This document shows positions 55,319 through 63,181 of a stretch of DNA of 64,000 bases, one piece after another. The stretch is from an uncultured Phocaeicola sp. (GTDB taxonomy: Bacteria; Bacteroidota; Bacteroidia; Bacteroidales; Bacteroidaceae). The notes below the pieces were generated by a model that saw only the letters and a program-made list of their open reading frames with translations, made no database searches and was not told the origin of the DNA. Location: positions 62,001 through 126,000 of the forward strand of contig CALUJA010000003.1 of assembly GCA_944320845.1 (NCBI GenBank), given 5' to 3'. The position numbers and the translations under genes were made by a program. Position 1 is the stretch's first letter. Each line of letters starts with the position of its first letter.

Positions 55319-56608
55319 TCATCTTCTGCGGGAACTTCCTCCACCGCCTGTACTGCGCATGCGGCTGCTTCCTCCGCCCATTGAGCTGCGGTTGAAACTG
55401 CTGCGGCTTCCCGTTGAAAAATTATTTCGGTTTGTATTAAAACTGCGGTTGATGCCGGTGCTGTTGCTGCGCGTCCGCGTTGAATTCAGGTTGCGGTTAT
55501 ATACATCGCTGTAGCTTCGCCGCGTGCTGCTCGGACGATTGTAGGAAGAACCCGTGCGGTCAATCGTGCTGCTCGGACGCACGTAACTGGAATTGGCACG
55601 GCGTGTCGTGGTGGAACGGGTCGTCTCCCCTCTGCTTCCCGGCAAAGAGTTTACCGGCCGGATGGAATATCCGTTGCTCCGCGAGCTTGGGTTCACTACA
55701 CGCCCGGCTCCGCTTCTTGTAGCGGCCGTGTTCCGGCGCACGCTTGTCGCACTGTTTCCCCGCCGTACCGCGCTGCTGCCGCGCACTGCGCCTCCGCGTG
55801 TGCCTGAAGACACGACATGACGGCGTGAAGAAGAATATCCGGCATAGCGGCTCGGACGGAAATCACGGTGTCCGTAAGGACGCCATCCGCCCCAATGCCC
55901 TCCGGCATAATAGTGATGATGATGCCAGTACGGCCCCCAATAGCCGCCCCAATAGCCTCCCCAGTAACTTCCATACCAGTAAGGATAATGCCAGCTGCTG
56001 TAATACCAGGGCGATGACCACCCCCAACTGAGTCCCCAATACGGACCGGAAACTCCCCATGACCAGCGCCAATCCCACCAGAGCGGGTTGCTGAAGGTAG
56101 GAAAGACATAAGCATACATCCCGTCATCATATACATTCCAGTACCACGACGGGTATGCGCCGTAGACTACATCCCAGTAAAGCGGACTGCTGACGGGGAT
56201 TGCATAGCGCGGACTGCGGAACCGCACGATGCGCATCGCGTATTCGTAGTCGTCTTGCGAACCGTCGAATCCGTTTACCCATTCTCCGCGTTCGCTGTAA
56301 GGCTTCTCCTGAATCGTCAGAGTGCCTTCCTCGTCTATCGAGAACGTATTGTCACGCGAAGTATACCGCCGGTTATATTCATCCACATCCCGTGTTTTTC
56401 CCGCCGCATCCTTTACCACGACCGTCGAACCGGGGGCAGCATATACCGTTGTCGTATTTGAAACCTTTTTCGGCGTAGTTTCCACCCTTACTGCCTTTTC
56501 CGTCTTCTTTTCTTTCTTGGGAACAAAGTAAAGGTCATCGTTACTCTGCGCCATTGCCAGCCACGGAAGGCAGGCCGCAAACAATGAAACAAAAACTTTA
56601 CCTTTCAT
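55319..56608 (-). CDS. Secreted Trp/Tyr/Gly-rich and Ser/Arg-rich low-complexity protein
   Basis: A 429-residue protein without recognisable family. The ATG at 56608 opens a signal peptide (MKGKVFVSLFAACLPWLAMA). Residues about 25-130 are mixed and soluble (EYNRRYTSRDNTFSIDEEG). Residues about 140-245 are extremely rich in Trp, Tyr and Gly (YGSYWGGYWGGYWGPYW) with a HHHH cluster. From about 255 to the end the sequence is almost only Ser, Arg, Asn, Thr and Gly (SSTRRSYSDVYNRNLNSTRT) and ends in SSRRR, and is probably disordered. It is the first gene of an operon with the FadL-like and AlkD-like genes. An envelope role is likely from the signal peptide, nothing more specific. Confidence 0.75.
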   Translation of the reverse strand: MKGKVFVSLFAACLPWLAMAQSNDDLYFVPKKEKKTEKAVRVETTPKKVSNTTTVYAAPGSTVVVKDAAGKTRDVDEYNRRYTSRDNTFSIDEEGTLTIQEKPYSERGEWVNGFDGSQDDYEYAMRIVRFRSPRYAIPVSSPLYWDVVYGAYPSWYWNVYDDGMYAYVFPTFSNPLWWDWRWSWGVSGPYWGLSWGWSSPWYYSSWHYPYWYGSYWGGYWGGYWGPYWHHHHYYAGGHWGGWRPYGHRDFRPSRYAGYSSSRRHVVSSGTRGGAVRGSSAVRRGNSATSVRRNTAATRSGAGRVVNPSSRSNGYSIRPVNSLPGSRGETTRSTTTRRANSSYVRPSSTIDRTGSSYNRPSSTRRSYSDVYNRNLNSTRTRSNSTGINRSFNTNRNNFSTGSRSSFNRSSMGGGSSRMRSTGGGGSSRRR

Positions 56609-56649
56609 AATCCTATCGTTTATCATTATCCTACATCTTTTCTATGCTA

Positions 56650-56680
56650 CAAATTTAGGGAGTTATTTGTTTCCCGCAAG
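56650..56680 (-). promoter_or_regulatory. Promoter of the Trp/Tyr/Gly-rich gene operon
   Basis: The minus strand reads TAAATTTG at 56657-56650, a full -7 match, and TTG at 56679-56677 with a 19-base gap as -33 element, 42 bp before the start codon. Confidence 0.6.
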
Positions 56681-56720
56681 TAGAATTTCCCTATTTCAAT
56701 GTAGGGATTTCCCTATTTTG
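56651..56720. promoter_or_regulatory. Cluster of TAGGGA/TCCCTA sites in a divergent promoter
   Basis: Four copies occur: TAGGGA at 56656-56661, TCCCTA at 56688-56693, TAGGGA at 56702-56707 and TCCCTA at 56710-56715. The 12-mer atttccctattt is repeated directly at 56685 and 56707, 22 bp apart, about two helical turns. The cluster overlaps the minus-strand -7 box and lies just upstream of the prmA -7 box, so it may be an operator for both genes; the binding protein is unknown. Confidence 0.45.
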
Positions 56721-56722
56721 AG

Positions 56723-56730
56723 TATATTTG
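56723..56730 (+). promoter_or_regulatory. -7 box of prmA
   Basis: TATATTTG, a full -7 match, 25 bp before the prmA ATG. Confidence 0.5.
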
Positions 56731-56755
56731 CGAAAATTAAAGAATCCCTTTTTAT

Positions 56756-57601
56756 ATGAAATACTTCGAAGTTACTTTTACTGCATGTCCGTGCAGCGAA
56801 ACCATAACCGATGTTCTGGCTGCCTTAACCGCCGACATCGGCTTTGAAAGCTTTTTGGAATGCGAAGGGGGAATGCAGGCATACGTGCAGCAGTCTCTTT
56901 TTGACGAAGAGGCGCTGAAAAACGCCATAGACAATTTTCCTCTTCCCAATGTGCAAATCACCTATTCTATTGCCGAACCGGAAGACAAAGACTGGAACGA
57001 AGAATGGGAAAAGAACTTCTTCCAGCCGATTGTCATAGGAAACCGCTGCGTTATCCACAGCACTTTCCATAAAGATTACCCGCAAACGGAATATGACATC
57101 GTCATCAATCCTCAGATGGCCTTCGGAACGGGACATCATGAAACGACCAGTTCCATTATCTCCGAACTGTTGGAGGCGGACCTGCAAGGGAAATCCGTAC
57201 TTGACATGGGCTGCGGCACATCCATCCTCGCCATTCTGGCCAGCATGCGGGGAGCAAATCCGGTAACGGCCATAGACATCGACGACTGGTGTGTAAACAA
57301 TTCGCGCGACAATATCGAACTAAACCACATTTCCAACATCACCGTGGAACTGGGGGACGCCTCTCTTCTGAAAGGACGCAAGCCTTTTGATGTCATTATA
57401 GCCAATATCAACCGCAATATCCTGCTTGCAGACATGCCTGCATATGCCGACTGTATGCATTCCGGGTCAGAAATATACATGAGCGGCTTTTATGTGGAAG
57501 ACATTCCTGCCATACGCGAACGGGGAGAAAGCCTTGGGCTGACATTCGTCCACCATCGGGAAAAGAACCGTTGGGCGGCAGTAAAACTAATTAAGAATTA
57601 G
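56756..57601 (+). CDS. prmA: Ribosomal protein L11 methyltransferase
   Basis: A 281-residue SAM-dependent methyltransferase that trimethylates ribosomal protein L11. The N-terminal L11-binding domain is short as in Bacteroidetes homologs; the linker has NPQMAFGTGHHETT, SAM binding is at VLDMGCGTSILAILA with the acidic AIDIDDWCVNN strand, and the catalytic-loop IANINRNIL is conserved. The ATG at 56756 gives the expected N-terminus MKYFEVTF. It is transcribed alone, divergent from the low-complexity protein operon. Confidence 0.94.
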   Translation: MKYFEVTFTACPCSETITDVLAALTADIGFESFLECEGGMQAYVQQSLFDEEALKNAIDNFPLPNVQITYSIAEPEDKDWNEEWEKNFFQPIVIGNRCVIHSTFHKDYPQTEYDIVINPQMAFGTGHHETTSSIISELLEADLQGKSVLDMGCGTSILAILASMRGANPVTAIDIDDWCVNNSRDNIELNHISNITVELGDASLLKGRKPFDVIIANINRNILLADMPAYADCMHSGSEIYMSGFYVEDIPAIRERGESLGLTFVHHREKNRWAAVKLIKN

Positions 57602-57641
57602 TCATTACTGCCTTTTCACAGCTTGAAGCAAGCGGATGACC

Positions 57642-58256
57642 CTACCGGACAAAGCTTGTCATAATACCCGGCTCTTTTTCGGGCAGCGGTTCTCCGCCGT
57701 TCTTCAGGCTTTTCAGCATCCACGCCATATTGTTTCCCAGCGTACGCATAGTCTGAAGCCCCTCCGCATCCTGCAAAGCCTCGCCCGGAAGGCGTCCGTG
57801 CACGCTGTTCCAGTATTGGGAAGTCACGACCGGCATGTTGCTAATCATGAAATACTTGTTCAAACGGTCGAATGTGGCACTGGCCCCTCCCCTCCGGCAT
57901 ACTGCAACGGCTGCTGCCGGCTTGTATCGCAGAAGCGATGATGCGGAGAAAAACAGGCGGTCAAGCAAGGCGCACAGCGACCCGTTCGGACCGGCGTAAT
58001 ATACGGGCGAACCAACCACGATGCCGTCCGCCGTCTCCAGTTTTTCCCGAACCGTATTGTACAGCGCATCATTGAACACGCATCTGCCCAGCTCAGCACA
58101 CCGGCCGCATGCGATGCAGCCCTGCACCGCCTTTGCCCCGATGGAAACGATTTCCGTCTCTACGCCGTTGGCCTGAAGAGCTTTCGCAACTTCCGACAGA
58201 GCGATGTAAGTGTTTCCTTTCCCCCTCGGACTGCCGTTTATCAGTAATACTTTCAT
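57642..58256 (-). CDS. NADPH-dependent FMN reductase / flavodoxin-like protein
   Basis: A 204-residue flavodoxin-fold protein. The FMN phosphate loop is MKVLLINGSPRGKGNTYIAL at the N-terminus, a CIACGRC cluster follows at about residue 48 (typical of the iron-sulfur-flavoprotein-like and MdaB-type subgroup, though without enough cysteines here to prove a cluster), and GSPVYYAGPNGSLCALLDR binds the isoalloxazine ring. It should reduce quinones, nitro compounds or other acceptors in the cytoplasm. It lies 100 bp downstream of the GH25 gene on the same strand. Confidence 0.88.
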   Translation of the reverse strand: MKVLLINGSPRGKGNTYIALSEVAKALQANGVETEIVSIGAKAVQGCIACGRCAELGRCVFNDALYNTVREKLETADGIVVGSPVYYAGPNGSLCALLDRLFFSASSLLRYKPAAAVAVCRRGGASATFDRLNKYFMISNMPVVTSQYWNSVHGRLPGEALQDAEGLQTMRTLGNNMAWMLKSLKNGGEPLPEKEPGIMTSFVR

Positions 58257-58356
58257 TGTTTATGCTTTAAAGCCAAACTTCGATTGTCAATACAAAAATA
58301 AGGCGCAAGCCTTATCATGCGTTTATTGTAAGGCTCAAATTTCATTGCCGGAAAGG

Positions 58357-59283
58357 TCATTCCCCCAAGCCGGCACTGTCTGCCCTTATCCTCATCCTGT
58401 CCATCTCTTCCATTGTCCCGTTAAACACATTCAGGTCCACCTGCCTGTCGATGCCCGGCAATGTCCCGACATCCGTATGCTGCCAGAATTTCCACTCTCC
58501 CTGATAGGCAACAGAGTCCACATAATAATGGGCAATCCAATAAGGATAAGAATTAAACACGGAATCATTCAGATAACGGGTCTTGAACTTGTAGGAAGTG
58601 TAAAGTATCGGCTTCACTCCATAATGCCGCTCTATGCGGTCGAGCCATACCTTCAGGTCATGGCGCAGCTTCTTCACATCTTTCGGGCGCGTTTCAATAT
58701 CGAGAACGGGAGGCAGGTCGCCTGTCCGTAGCTTTACCGAACGGATAAAGAAATCCGCCTGCCGCACAGGGTCGGTCTTCGGATTGTAAAAATGATAGGC
58801 TCCACATACAAACCCCGCCTCATGAGCCTGCTCAAAGTTGCGCTGAAAGGCCGTATCGCTGAAGTCCCCGCCCTCGGAAGCTTTCATAAAGACAAAACGT
58901 ACCGGAAAAGGGGCATGCTGCACACGCTTGAGCTGTTCCCAGTCTATTTTCCCCTGATGATGCGAAATGTCAAAGCCATGCACTTCATATCCGTAAGGGA
59001 GACAGACACCGTAAGCCTTTGTCCCATAGCAAGGCTTCCACCGGTAGGCATAAGGATGGATAAAGAAATAATAAAATCCTGCCAGAAACAAAACGGCCAC
59101 TATCCCCATCACCACGTAATGAGCCCATGCAGGAAAATTCCACTTGCTTCTTTCCTCTTTTTTCTTTTTACCGCGCCCGCCGCCTTTTTTGTACTGGGCA
59201 GACTGACGTTTTGCCTTGGGCTTACGCGGCTTTGATGCTTGCCGGGATTCGTTTACCACCAATATGGGCGGTTTTTTTGCCAT
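58357..59283 (-). CDS. GH25 lysozyme, membrane-anchored
   Basis: A 308-residue muramidase of glycoside hydrolase family 25. The N-terminal 50 residues are very basic (KKGGGRGKKKKEERSK) and face the cytoplasm; one transmembrane helix follows (VVMGIVAVLFLAGFYYFFI), so the catalytic domain (residues about 95-300) lies in the periplasm. The domain starts with GFDISHHQGKIDW (catalytic-site Asp), contains FVFMKASEGGDF and the DxE motif in PVLDIETRP, and ends with WQHTDVGTLPGIDRQVDLN. It cleaves peptidoglycan between MurNAc and GlcNAc and may serve in wall remodelling rather than attack. Confidence 0.93.
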   Translation of the reverse strand: MAKKPPILVVNESRQASKPRKPKAKRQSAQYKKGGGRGKKKKEERSKWNFPAWAHYVVMGIVAVLFLAGFYYFFIHPYAYRWKPCYGTKAYGVCLPYGYEVHGFDISHHQGKIDWEQLKRVQHAPFPVRFVFMKASEGGDFSDTAFQRNFEQAHEAGFVCGAYHFYNPKTDPVRQADFFIRSVKLRTGDLPPVLDIETRPKDVKKLRHDLKVWLDRIERHYGVKPILYTSYKFKTRYLNDSVFNSYPYWIAHYYVDSVAYQGEWKFWQHTDVGTLPGIDRQVDLNVFNGTMEEMDRMRIRADSAGLGE

Positions 59284-59315
59284 GTTTATAGTTTTAACCC
59301 GTTTGGATAATCATA

Positions 59316-59392
59316 TTTAGGCACGGATTCCACAGATTCCACGGTTTAAAAGCAACTCAAATCCGTGTGTCTCCGTACAGTCCGTGCCTAAA
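59316..59392. repeat. Extragenic palindromic repeat after pfp
   Basis: A perfect 12-bp inverted repeat (59316-59327, tttaggcacgga, with 59381-59392) encloses internal cacgg/ccgtg pieces that can extend the stem. It lies between the GH25 start and the pfp stop. The sequence pattern of alternating ccacgg and ttcca blocks resembles dispersed repeats I recall from other Bacteroides intergenic regions. It may act as the pfp terminator. Confidence 0.6.
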
Positions 59393-59461
59393 GGTCTATT
59401 TCCGGCCTGAGACATTCATGCCTCCTGACAAATCCCAGGCCGCAACAGTTGTCTTACAAAC

Positions 59462-61105
59462 TTATTTTGCCTGCTCCAGCTGCAAGGTCTTGGTCGGCTG
59501 GTCGCATACTTCAGTCGGGCCGAAATACTGGATTGGGCCCGGATAAACGTAAGCGGTCTCTTTAGCCCAGACATCGCGCACGGCAGCAAATGCCTTAAAC
59601 GGCGCACCGTCCAGTTTTACCAAGGCCTTCTGGATAACCGGCTTCATCTCACCGTGACGACGCTCCATGTTCATCATCATCGTGATAGGCACACCGCCTG
59701 CAATCCACTCTTCAGCCGGAGCTGTGGTATTGCGAACAGACGACATATAGCCGGTCTTTCCGTTGGCAATCAGCATAGAAGCTGTATATCCCAATGAATA
59801 GCAATAGTCTGCATCAAAGTTTGACGGAGCTGCGCAGCGGCCTTCGTAGCCGAAGAAGTGATGCTGTGCAGAGAACTTGCCGACAAACTTGCCTTCGGCC
59901 TTCCATGCAGCCAGTTTCTTTCCTACCATTTCAGACAGAAGCTTTTCCGTTTCAATCAGCGAAACCTGTACATTTCCGTGCGGGTCGCGGTCAAGAGTCA
60001 GCTGGCGTGCCACGCCTTCCGGCAGAGAAGCATAAACGGCAGCGTTTTCGGCAGACAATTTACTGATGATGTATTCGCGCTGCTTGTTCGGCTCGATGGA
60101 AGCATATTCTTCAGCATTGACAGCCAAGAAGTCGTTCAGTTCAGAAATCAGTTTCTTCATGGCCGGGATGAATTCAATCAGACCTTCCGGAATCAGAACA
60201 ATACCGAAATTGTTTCCTTCAGCGGCACGGACGGCCACGGCATTGGCAATATAGGTCACTACATCGTCAAGCGACATGTTTTTGGCCTCCACCTCTTCCG
60301 AAATAAGACAGATGTTCGGCTGAGTCTGCAAAGCGCATTCCAAAGCGATGTGGGAAGCCGAGCGTCCCATCAGCTTGATGAAATGCCAGTACTTGCGTGC
60401 CGAGTTACAGTCACGCTCGATGTTTCCGATAACTTCCGAATAGGTCTTGCAGGCCGTATCGAAACCGAAAGAAGTTTCAATCATTTCATTCTTCAAGTCT
60501 CCATCAATCGTCTTCGGGCAACCGATAACCTGAACGCCGTATTTCTTTGCAGCATAATACTCGGCCAATACGCAAGCATTCGTGTTTGAATCGTCACCGC
60601 CGATGATTACCACGGCCTTAATGCCCAGTTCCTTCAGGATTTCATATCCTTTTTCAAATTGGTCTTCCTTTTCCAATTTGGTACGTCCCGAACCGATAAT
60701 ATCGAAACCGCCCGTATTGCGGTATTCATCGATGATTTCGGCAGTCAGCTCTTTATAATTATGGTCTACCAAACCGCCGGGACCAAGAATGAAACCATAC
60801 AGCTTGTTGGCAGGATTCAGTTTCTTTATACCGTCAAACAGACCAGAAATCACATTGTGTCCGCCCGGAGCCTGGCCACCGGAAAGAATGACGCCCACAT
60901 TCATCGGAGCATATTCCTTAGCCTCTCCTTCCACGAACTGAATCAAAGGCATGCCGTAAGTATTCGGAAACAGTTTCTTGATAGCTTCCTGGTCGGCAAC
61001 AGACTGAGTAGGTTCTCCTTCTTTTGCTACCACAGCGCCCTTCAAAGCTTTAGGCAATTTCGGCTGATAAGCAGCTCTTGCAATTTGTAATGCACTCTTT
61101 GTCAT
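59462..61105 (-). CDS. pfp: Pyrophosphate-dependent phosphofructokinase
   Basis: A 547-residue enzyme that interconverts fructose 6-phosphate and fructose 1,6-bisphosphate with PPi. The long form with N-terminal extension is seen; [16 protein letters not shown] starts the core, [11 protein letters not shown] has Asp in place of the ATP-type Gly, a hallmark of PPi use, and [10 protein letters not shown] provides the catalytic Asp with the preceding Lys. [16 protein letters not shown] and [13 protein letters not shown] are further family motifs. It is monocistronic, with a palindromic repeat behind it. Confidence 0.95.
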   Translation of the reverse strand: MTKSALQIARAAYQPKLPKALKGAVVAKEGEPTQSVADQEAIKKLFPNTYGMPLIQFVEGEAKEYAPMNVGVILSGGQAPGGHNVISGLFDGIKKLNPANKLYGFILGPGGLVDHNYKELTAEIIDEYRNTGGFDIIGSGRTKLEKEDQFEKGYEILKELGIKAVVIIGGDDSNTNACVLAEYYAAKKYGVQVIGCPKTIDGDLKNEMIETSFGFDTACKTYSEVIGNIERDCNSARKYWHFIKLMGRSASHIALECALQTQPNICLISEEVEAKNMSLDDVVTYIANAVAVRAAEGNNFGIVLIPEGLIEFIPAMKKLISELNDFLAVNAEEYASIEPNKQREYIISKLSAENAAVYASLPEGVARQLTLDRDPHGNVQVSLIETEKLLSEMVGKKLAAWKAEGKFVGKFSAQHHFFGYEGRCAAPSNFDADYCYSLGYTASMLIANGKTGYMSSVRNTTAPAEEWIAGGVPITMMMNMERRHGEMKPVIQKALVKLDGAPFKAFAAVRDVWAKETAYVYPGPIQYFGPTEVCDQPTKTLQLEQAK

Positions 61106-61343
61106 AATTCTATTTATATTATGGTGTATAAAAAAGTCAGCAAAACCTTCGTGTCCTCAAAAAAGCATACAGGCCGCCTTCTACCCGCACTTCCCGTCCG
61201 GACAAAACGGGAGAGGCATCCTGCCTTAGGTTTATACCTCCGCAAATTTCGTTATTTTTTTCGGAAATACGAAAGAAAGTAATAAACTTTTCTTATCTTT
61301 ACCGTGCATTTATCAACAAACTTAACTATTAAAAAACGAAACT

Positions 61344-61610
61344 ATGGCAAGTAGAAAAAATTTAAAGAAAAAGGTCAAGTATATCACCGACGCACTGGCA
61401 AGCCTGTATTTTGTAGAATGCCTGACAAATAAAGACGAGGAAATAGCCAACAGACTCAACAGGATACTTTCCGTTCGTGAAGACCTTGTCAGTCGCATCA
61501 GCCATACCGAACCGAACAACGCCAAGGAATATTACAAAAAATTACGTGCCGACCTGAAGGCTCTCATCCTTGAAATGTCGGAAGAAGCAGGCGCGACCAA
61601 ACAAGCATGA
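61344..61610 (+). CDS. Small conserved helical protein of unknown function
   Basis: An 88-residue, probably cytoplasmic protein with alternating basic and acidic helices (MASRKNLKKKVKYITDALAS; EYYKKLRADLKALILEMSEE). No domain is recognised. Two features argue that it is a real gene: the start follows an AT-rich leader with a TATCTTTA element (61294-61301, one base off the -7 consensus), and its stop overlaps the start of the acyltransferase gene by 4 bases (ATGA), a coupled arrangement. Its role may be tied to that enzyme or be independent. Confidence 0.7.
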   Translation: MASRKNLKKKVKYITDALASLYFVECLTNKDEEIANRLNRILSVREDLVSRISHTEPNNAKEYYKKLRADLKALILEMSEEAGATKQA

Positions 61611-62161
61611 AGCAAACAATCAGCCGGTTCATCTACCACAGACTGTTAGGTTGGGAAGCAAAGGTCAGCGTGCCCGACTTTAAGAAATGTATATTCTGTG
61701 CAGCTCCCCATACCACCAATTGGGACCTCTTCATCGGCAAGCTGTTTATCCACGCCATCGGGCGGAAATCCGGCTTTCTGATGAAGAGAGAATGGTTTTT
61801 CTTCCCGTTGGGCTGCCTGTTTCGGCGCATGGGAGGAATTCCCGTACACCGTGACAAGCACATGTCGATGGTAGACCAACTTATAAACCAAGTGAAGAAA
61901 AACAAGGAATTCCATCTTGCCATTACGCCGGAGGGCACTCGCTCCGCCAATCCCGACTGGAAAAAAGGATTTTACTACATCGCATTAGGAGCGGATATCC
62001 CTATCGTCCTGGTAGGCATCGACTATCAGCAGAAGTGCATCACCGCCGAGAAATACATTTATCCGAGCGGAAACATCGAGGAAGACATGCGTGAAATAAA
62101 ACTTTACTTCAAAGACTTCAAGGGGAAGCATCCGGAACGGTTTGATATCGGAATACGCTAA
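61607..62161 (+). CDS. 1-acylglycerol-3-phosphate acyltransferase family protein
   Basis: A 184-residue member of the PlsC-like acyltransferases of lipid synthesis. The catalytic HX4D motif is HTTNWD (about residue 35), the acceptor-binding motif is PEGTRSANPDWKKG (about 106) and the GGIPVHRDKH segment precedes it. It is shorter than typical PlsC and has little hydrophobic N-terminus, so it is probably a peripheral inner-membrane enzyme. It may make phosphatidic acid or acylate another lipid such as an ornithine or glycine lipid precursor. It overlaps the small gene before it and is followed by a hairpin at 62167-62194. Confidence 0.9.
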   Translation: MKQTISRFIYHRLLGWEAKVSVPDFKKCIFCAAPHTTNWDLFIGKLFIHAIGRKSGFLMKREWFFFPLGCLFRRMGGIPVHRDKHMSMVDQLINQVKKNKEFHLAITPEGTRSANPDWKKGFYYIALGADIPIVLVGIDYQQKCITAEKYIYPSGNIEEDMREIKLYFKDFKGKHPERFDIGIR

Positions 62162-62166
62162 ACGGG

Positions 62167-62200
62167 AAAAGAGGGCATCAAAAGTGCCCTTTCTTCCTTT
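62167..62200 (+). terminator. Terminator after the acyltransferase gene
   Basis: An agggca/tgccct stem (62172-62177, 62185-62190) is extended by A/T pairs and followed by ttcttccttt. Confidence 0.6.
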
Positions 62201-62247
62201 AAAAACAATTTATCATCCTTATAAAACAGCTTTTTTCATGCGGCAAT

Positions 62248-62278
62248 CTTGGCGAATCAAAAAATATCCGTATCTTTG
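62248..62278 (+). promoter_or_regulatory. Promoter of the 62307 lipoprotein gene
   Basis: TATCTTTG at 62271-62278 is a full -7 match with TTGG at 62249-62252 as approximate -33 element (18-base gap), 28 bp before the ATG. Confidence 0.55.
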
Positions 62279-62306
62279 GAAAACATTAATCGCTAAACCA
62301 AGACGC

Positions 62307-63113
62307 ATGAAAAGACTGAAATACATTCTGACAACAATCCTTATAACCTGCTGCGCCGCTCTGTTTACGGCATGCAGCGACGACGACTACTCGCCGATAA
62401 TACTCATCGGCGCGACAGACGAATCGCCTGCCATCAATGAAGAAAGCAATACGCTCACGCTTACTCCGTTCAGCGAAGGGGCAAGCTACCTGATAAGAGG
62501 CGGCGACGACGGCAGATACCGCATAGACAACGCAAACGAAGAAACGGTGCGCTGCGACTACAACGGGGAAACGCTGACCTTCGTCCCCCAAAGCCGGGGA
62601 GAAGCCCGCATCACCATCAGCGACCGGTCGGGCAACAGCTATGAGCTGACCATATTTGTAGAATATCCTTCCTACCTGCTAAAGGTCATGGAAATAAAGG
62701 CAAGCGTCGAAGCCCCCTTAATGACCCAGGAAGACGCCCAAACGCTGGAAACAGAAATCATAGGCGAATCTCCGGTCTCAAAAGACTGTCTCTATATCTT
62801 CACCTATGAAGACAAAGACGGCACAAAGGGAAATGTCACAATATCCCCTTACGGAAACGAAGACTCCAAGACCGCCGTCTTCTCGAGCGAAATCAAATAT
62901 ACGGAAGACAAGGGCACGCCCTATGTCGAATACACCATTACTTTTGCCGGAAACGAAACAAAAGTTCTGAAAATGATGCCGTATGCAGATTATTCAAGAG
63001 AAAGCGACATCGAGCCCATGGCACTCATCGAAGATGTGACGGACAAATACACATCCAGCTACCCCCAACTGGAAAAAGCCGAACTCATCCAGACCCTTCT
63101 CGCACAATATTAA
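62307..63113 (+). CDS. Lipoprotein of unknown function
   Basis: A 268-residue predicted lipoprotein. The ATG at 62307 opens a signal with lipobox (LFTACSDDD, acidic +2 residues that favour surface export in Bacteroidetes lipoproteins). The mature part begins with an Ig-like beta-sandwich of about 85 residues (ESNTLTLTPFSEGASYLIRG; NGETLTFVPQSRGEARITIS), then a second beta-rich domain. No enzyme motif is visible. The upstream in-frame TTG at 62142 would place 55 residues inside the preceding gene and promoter and is rejected. Confidence 0.75.
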   Translation: MKRLKYILTTILITCCAALFTACSDDDYSPIILIGATDESPAINEESNTLTLTPFSEGASYLIRGGDDGRYRIDNANEETVRCDYNGETLTFVPQSRGEARITISDRSGNSYELTIFVEYPSYLLKVMEIKASVEAPLMTQEDAQTLETEIIGESPVSKDCLYIFTYEDKDGTKGNVTISPYGNEDSKTAVFSSEIKYTEDKGTPYVEYTITFAGNETKVLKMMPYADYSRESDIEPMALIEDVTDKYTSSYPQLEKAELIQTLLAQY

Positions 63114-63121
63114 AAACATCC

Positions 63122-63155
63122 GATATGGAGACGGAAACATTTCCGCCTCCATATC
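63122..63155. terminator. Palindrome after the 62307 lipoprotein gene
   Basis: A stem of 16 positions with one mismatch (63122-63137 against 63140-63155, gatatggag...ctccatatc) lies 9 bp past the stop codon. No T-run follows, so termination is uncertain. Confidence 0.5.
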
Positions 63156-63181
63156 CACCATACCGACAATCAGCTTAGAGC

